56,852 bases of DNA, from NCBI GenBank assembly GCA_019456405.1, contig WJXM01000032.1:1-56852 (forward strand), written 5' to 3'. Below the pieces are notes generated by a model, which worked only from the letters and a program-made list of their open reading frames with translations, had not been told where the DNA came from and searched no databases. A program made the translations under genes and the position numbers. Within the stretch, counting starts at the first letter, position 1; the number at the start of each line of letters is the position of its first letter. The DNA is from Ferrovum sp. (GTDB lineage Bacteria; Pseudomonadota; Gammaproteobacteria; Burkholderiales; Ferrovaceae). Positions 56,605 through 56,852 of this stretch are shown here, piece after piece.

Positions 56605-56852
56605 ATATCAAACAGGTAAGCGGATATACATGATTGAAAATTGCTTGCCCTAAAGCTGCCGGTCAGCAACGCAGGCGTAGGTGCGGCTTTCCCCCCTTTG
56701 GCTTACGCATGATGTAAGCGGTAACTGAGCGGCGTTATTTCCAATTTCCACTGATCACAGCATACTCCGACCAGGTCAAATTTTGGAGGAGTTACGGGTG
56801 GGGATCGTGGGTGAGAGGGTAGAGATCAGAACGCAGGGGATTGGCGGCGAAG
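56605..56852. other. Window end, no gene seen
   Basis: About 250 bases downstream of the TOPRIM gene. GCTTAC (56701) and GTAAGC (56714) can form a 6-bp hairpin without a T run, so not a terminator. GTAAGCGG occurs twice (56613 and 56714), which resembles some IS66-type ends but is too short to call. Confidence 0.3.

Larger units (their letters stand above)
40611..56852. mobile_element. Integrative element, left part (right end beyond window)
   Basis: Everything from tRNA-Lys to the window end lacks core genes and is mobile in character: tRNA-adjacent tyrosine integrase, excisionase-like gene, CI/Cro-type switch, iteron replication module, ParB and sigma-like genes, EcoRII-type restriction-modification, Trb conjugation genes and a putative defence pair. 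The mix of phage-like control with conjugation genes suggests a composite ICE-like or prophage-derived island. At least 16 kb long. Confidence 0.8.

Noticed and set aside
56613-56719. IS66-like end or terminator after the TOPRIM gene
   Set aside because: Only GTAAGCGG is shared and the hairpin has no T run; too little to call.

Overview
The window looks like a chromosomal segment of a chemolithoautotrophic betaproteobacterium, Ferrovum-like or Gallionella-like. The reasons are a form IA RuBisCO operon with cbbQ and cbbO, and proteobacterial housekeeping blocks in familiar order: rpsO-pnp, yebC-ruvC-ruvA-ruvB-ybgC-tolQRAB-pal-cpoB, mutS, rarA, dksA and slmA. The genus is inferred; no rRNA gene is present to settle it.

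Layout. 1-4.7 kb is a scrap heap: a Spy/CpxP-like periplasmic protein, the 5' part of a group II intron cut off by an IS21 end fragment, an EAL phosphodiesterase gene broken by an in-frame stop, a ParD stub, an AbiEii-type toxin with partner, and a HEPN/MNT toxin-antitoxin pair. 5-14 kb holds a cyclic-nucleotide-binding protein, a copper-exporting ATPase, a PIN toxin-antitoxin pair, a GH1 glycosidase overlapping a FucP-like sugar transporter, and a TonB-dependent receptor. 14.4-22.8 kb holds tRNA-Ala(GGC), an H-NS-like protein, divergent rarA and mutS, a Bcp-like peroxiredoxin, SlyD and an HDOD-GGDEF signalling protein. 23-28.4 kb is the CO2-fixation operon cbbL-cbbS-(terminator)-cbbQ-cbbO-cbbN-like. 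28.5-40.5 kb is conserved core: translation/RNA turnover, stringent response, Holliday-junction processing and the Tol-Pal envelope system.

From tRNA-Lys(TTT) at 40.5 kb to the window end lies an integrative element. It has a tyrosine integrase at the tRNA 3' end, an excisionase-like gene, and a LexA/CI-type repressor. Matching palindromic operators lie inside both the integrase-side and the replication-side promoters. A replication module follows whose putative initiator gene carries six 17-bp iterons, then a ParB-like gene and a sigma-like gene. Cargo is an EcoRII-type restriction-modification system with Vsr, a remnant of a conjugative trb operon (trbF-trbG-trbI), and a two-gene module at 52.6-56.6 kb. 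The right end of the element is not in the window.

The most interesting item is that module. It encodes a ~1094-aa protein with the apparent order degenerate SIR2-like / lysine-less P-loop (STAND-type) NTPase / helical repeats / C-terminal OB-like domain. That order recalls animal SAMD9/SAMD9L immune proteins. Five bases downstream is a 233-aa TOPRIM protein. I read it as a candidate anti-phage system with a STAND sensor and a separate TOPRIM effector; this is inference from motifs, not demonstrated.
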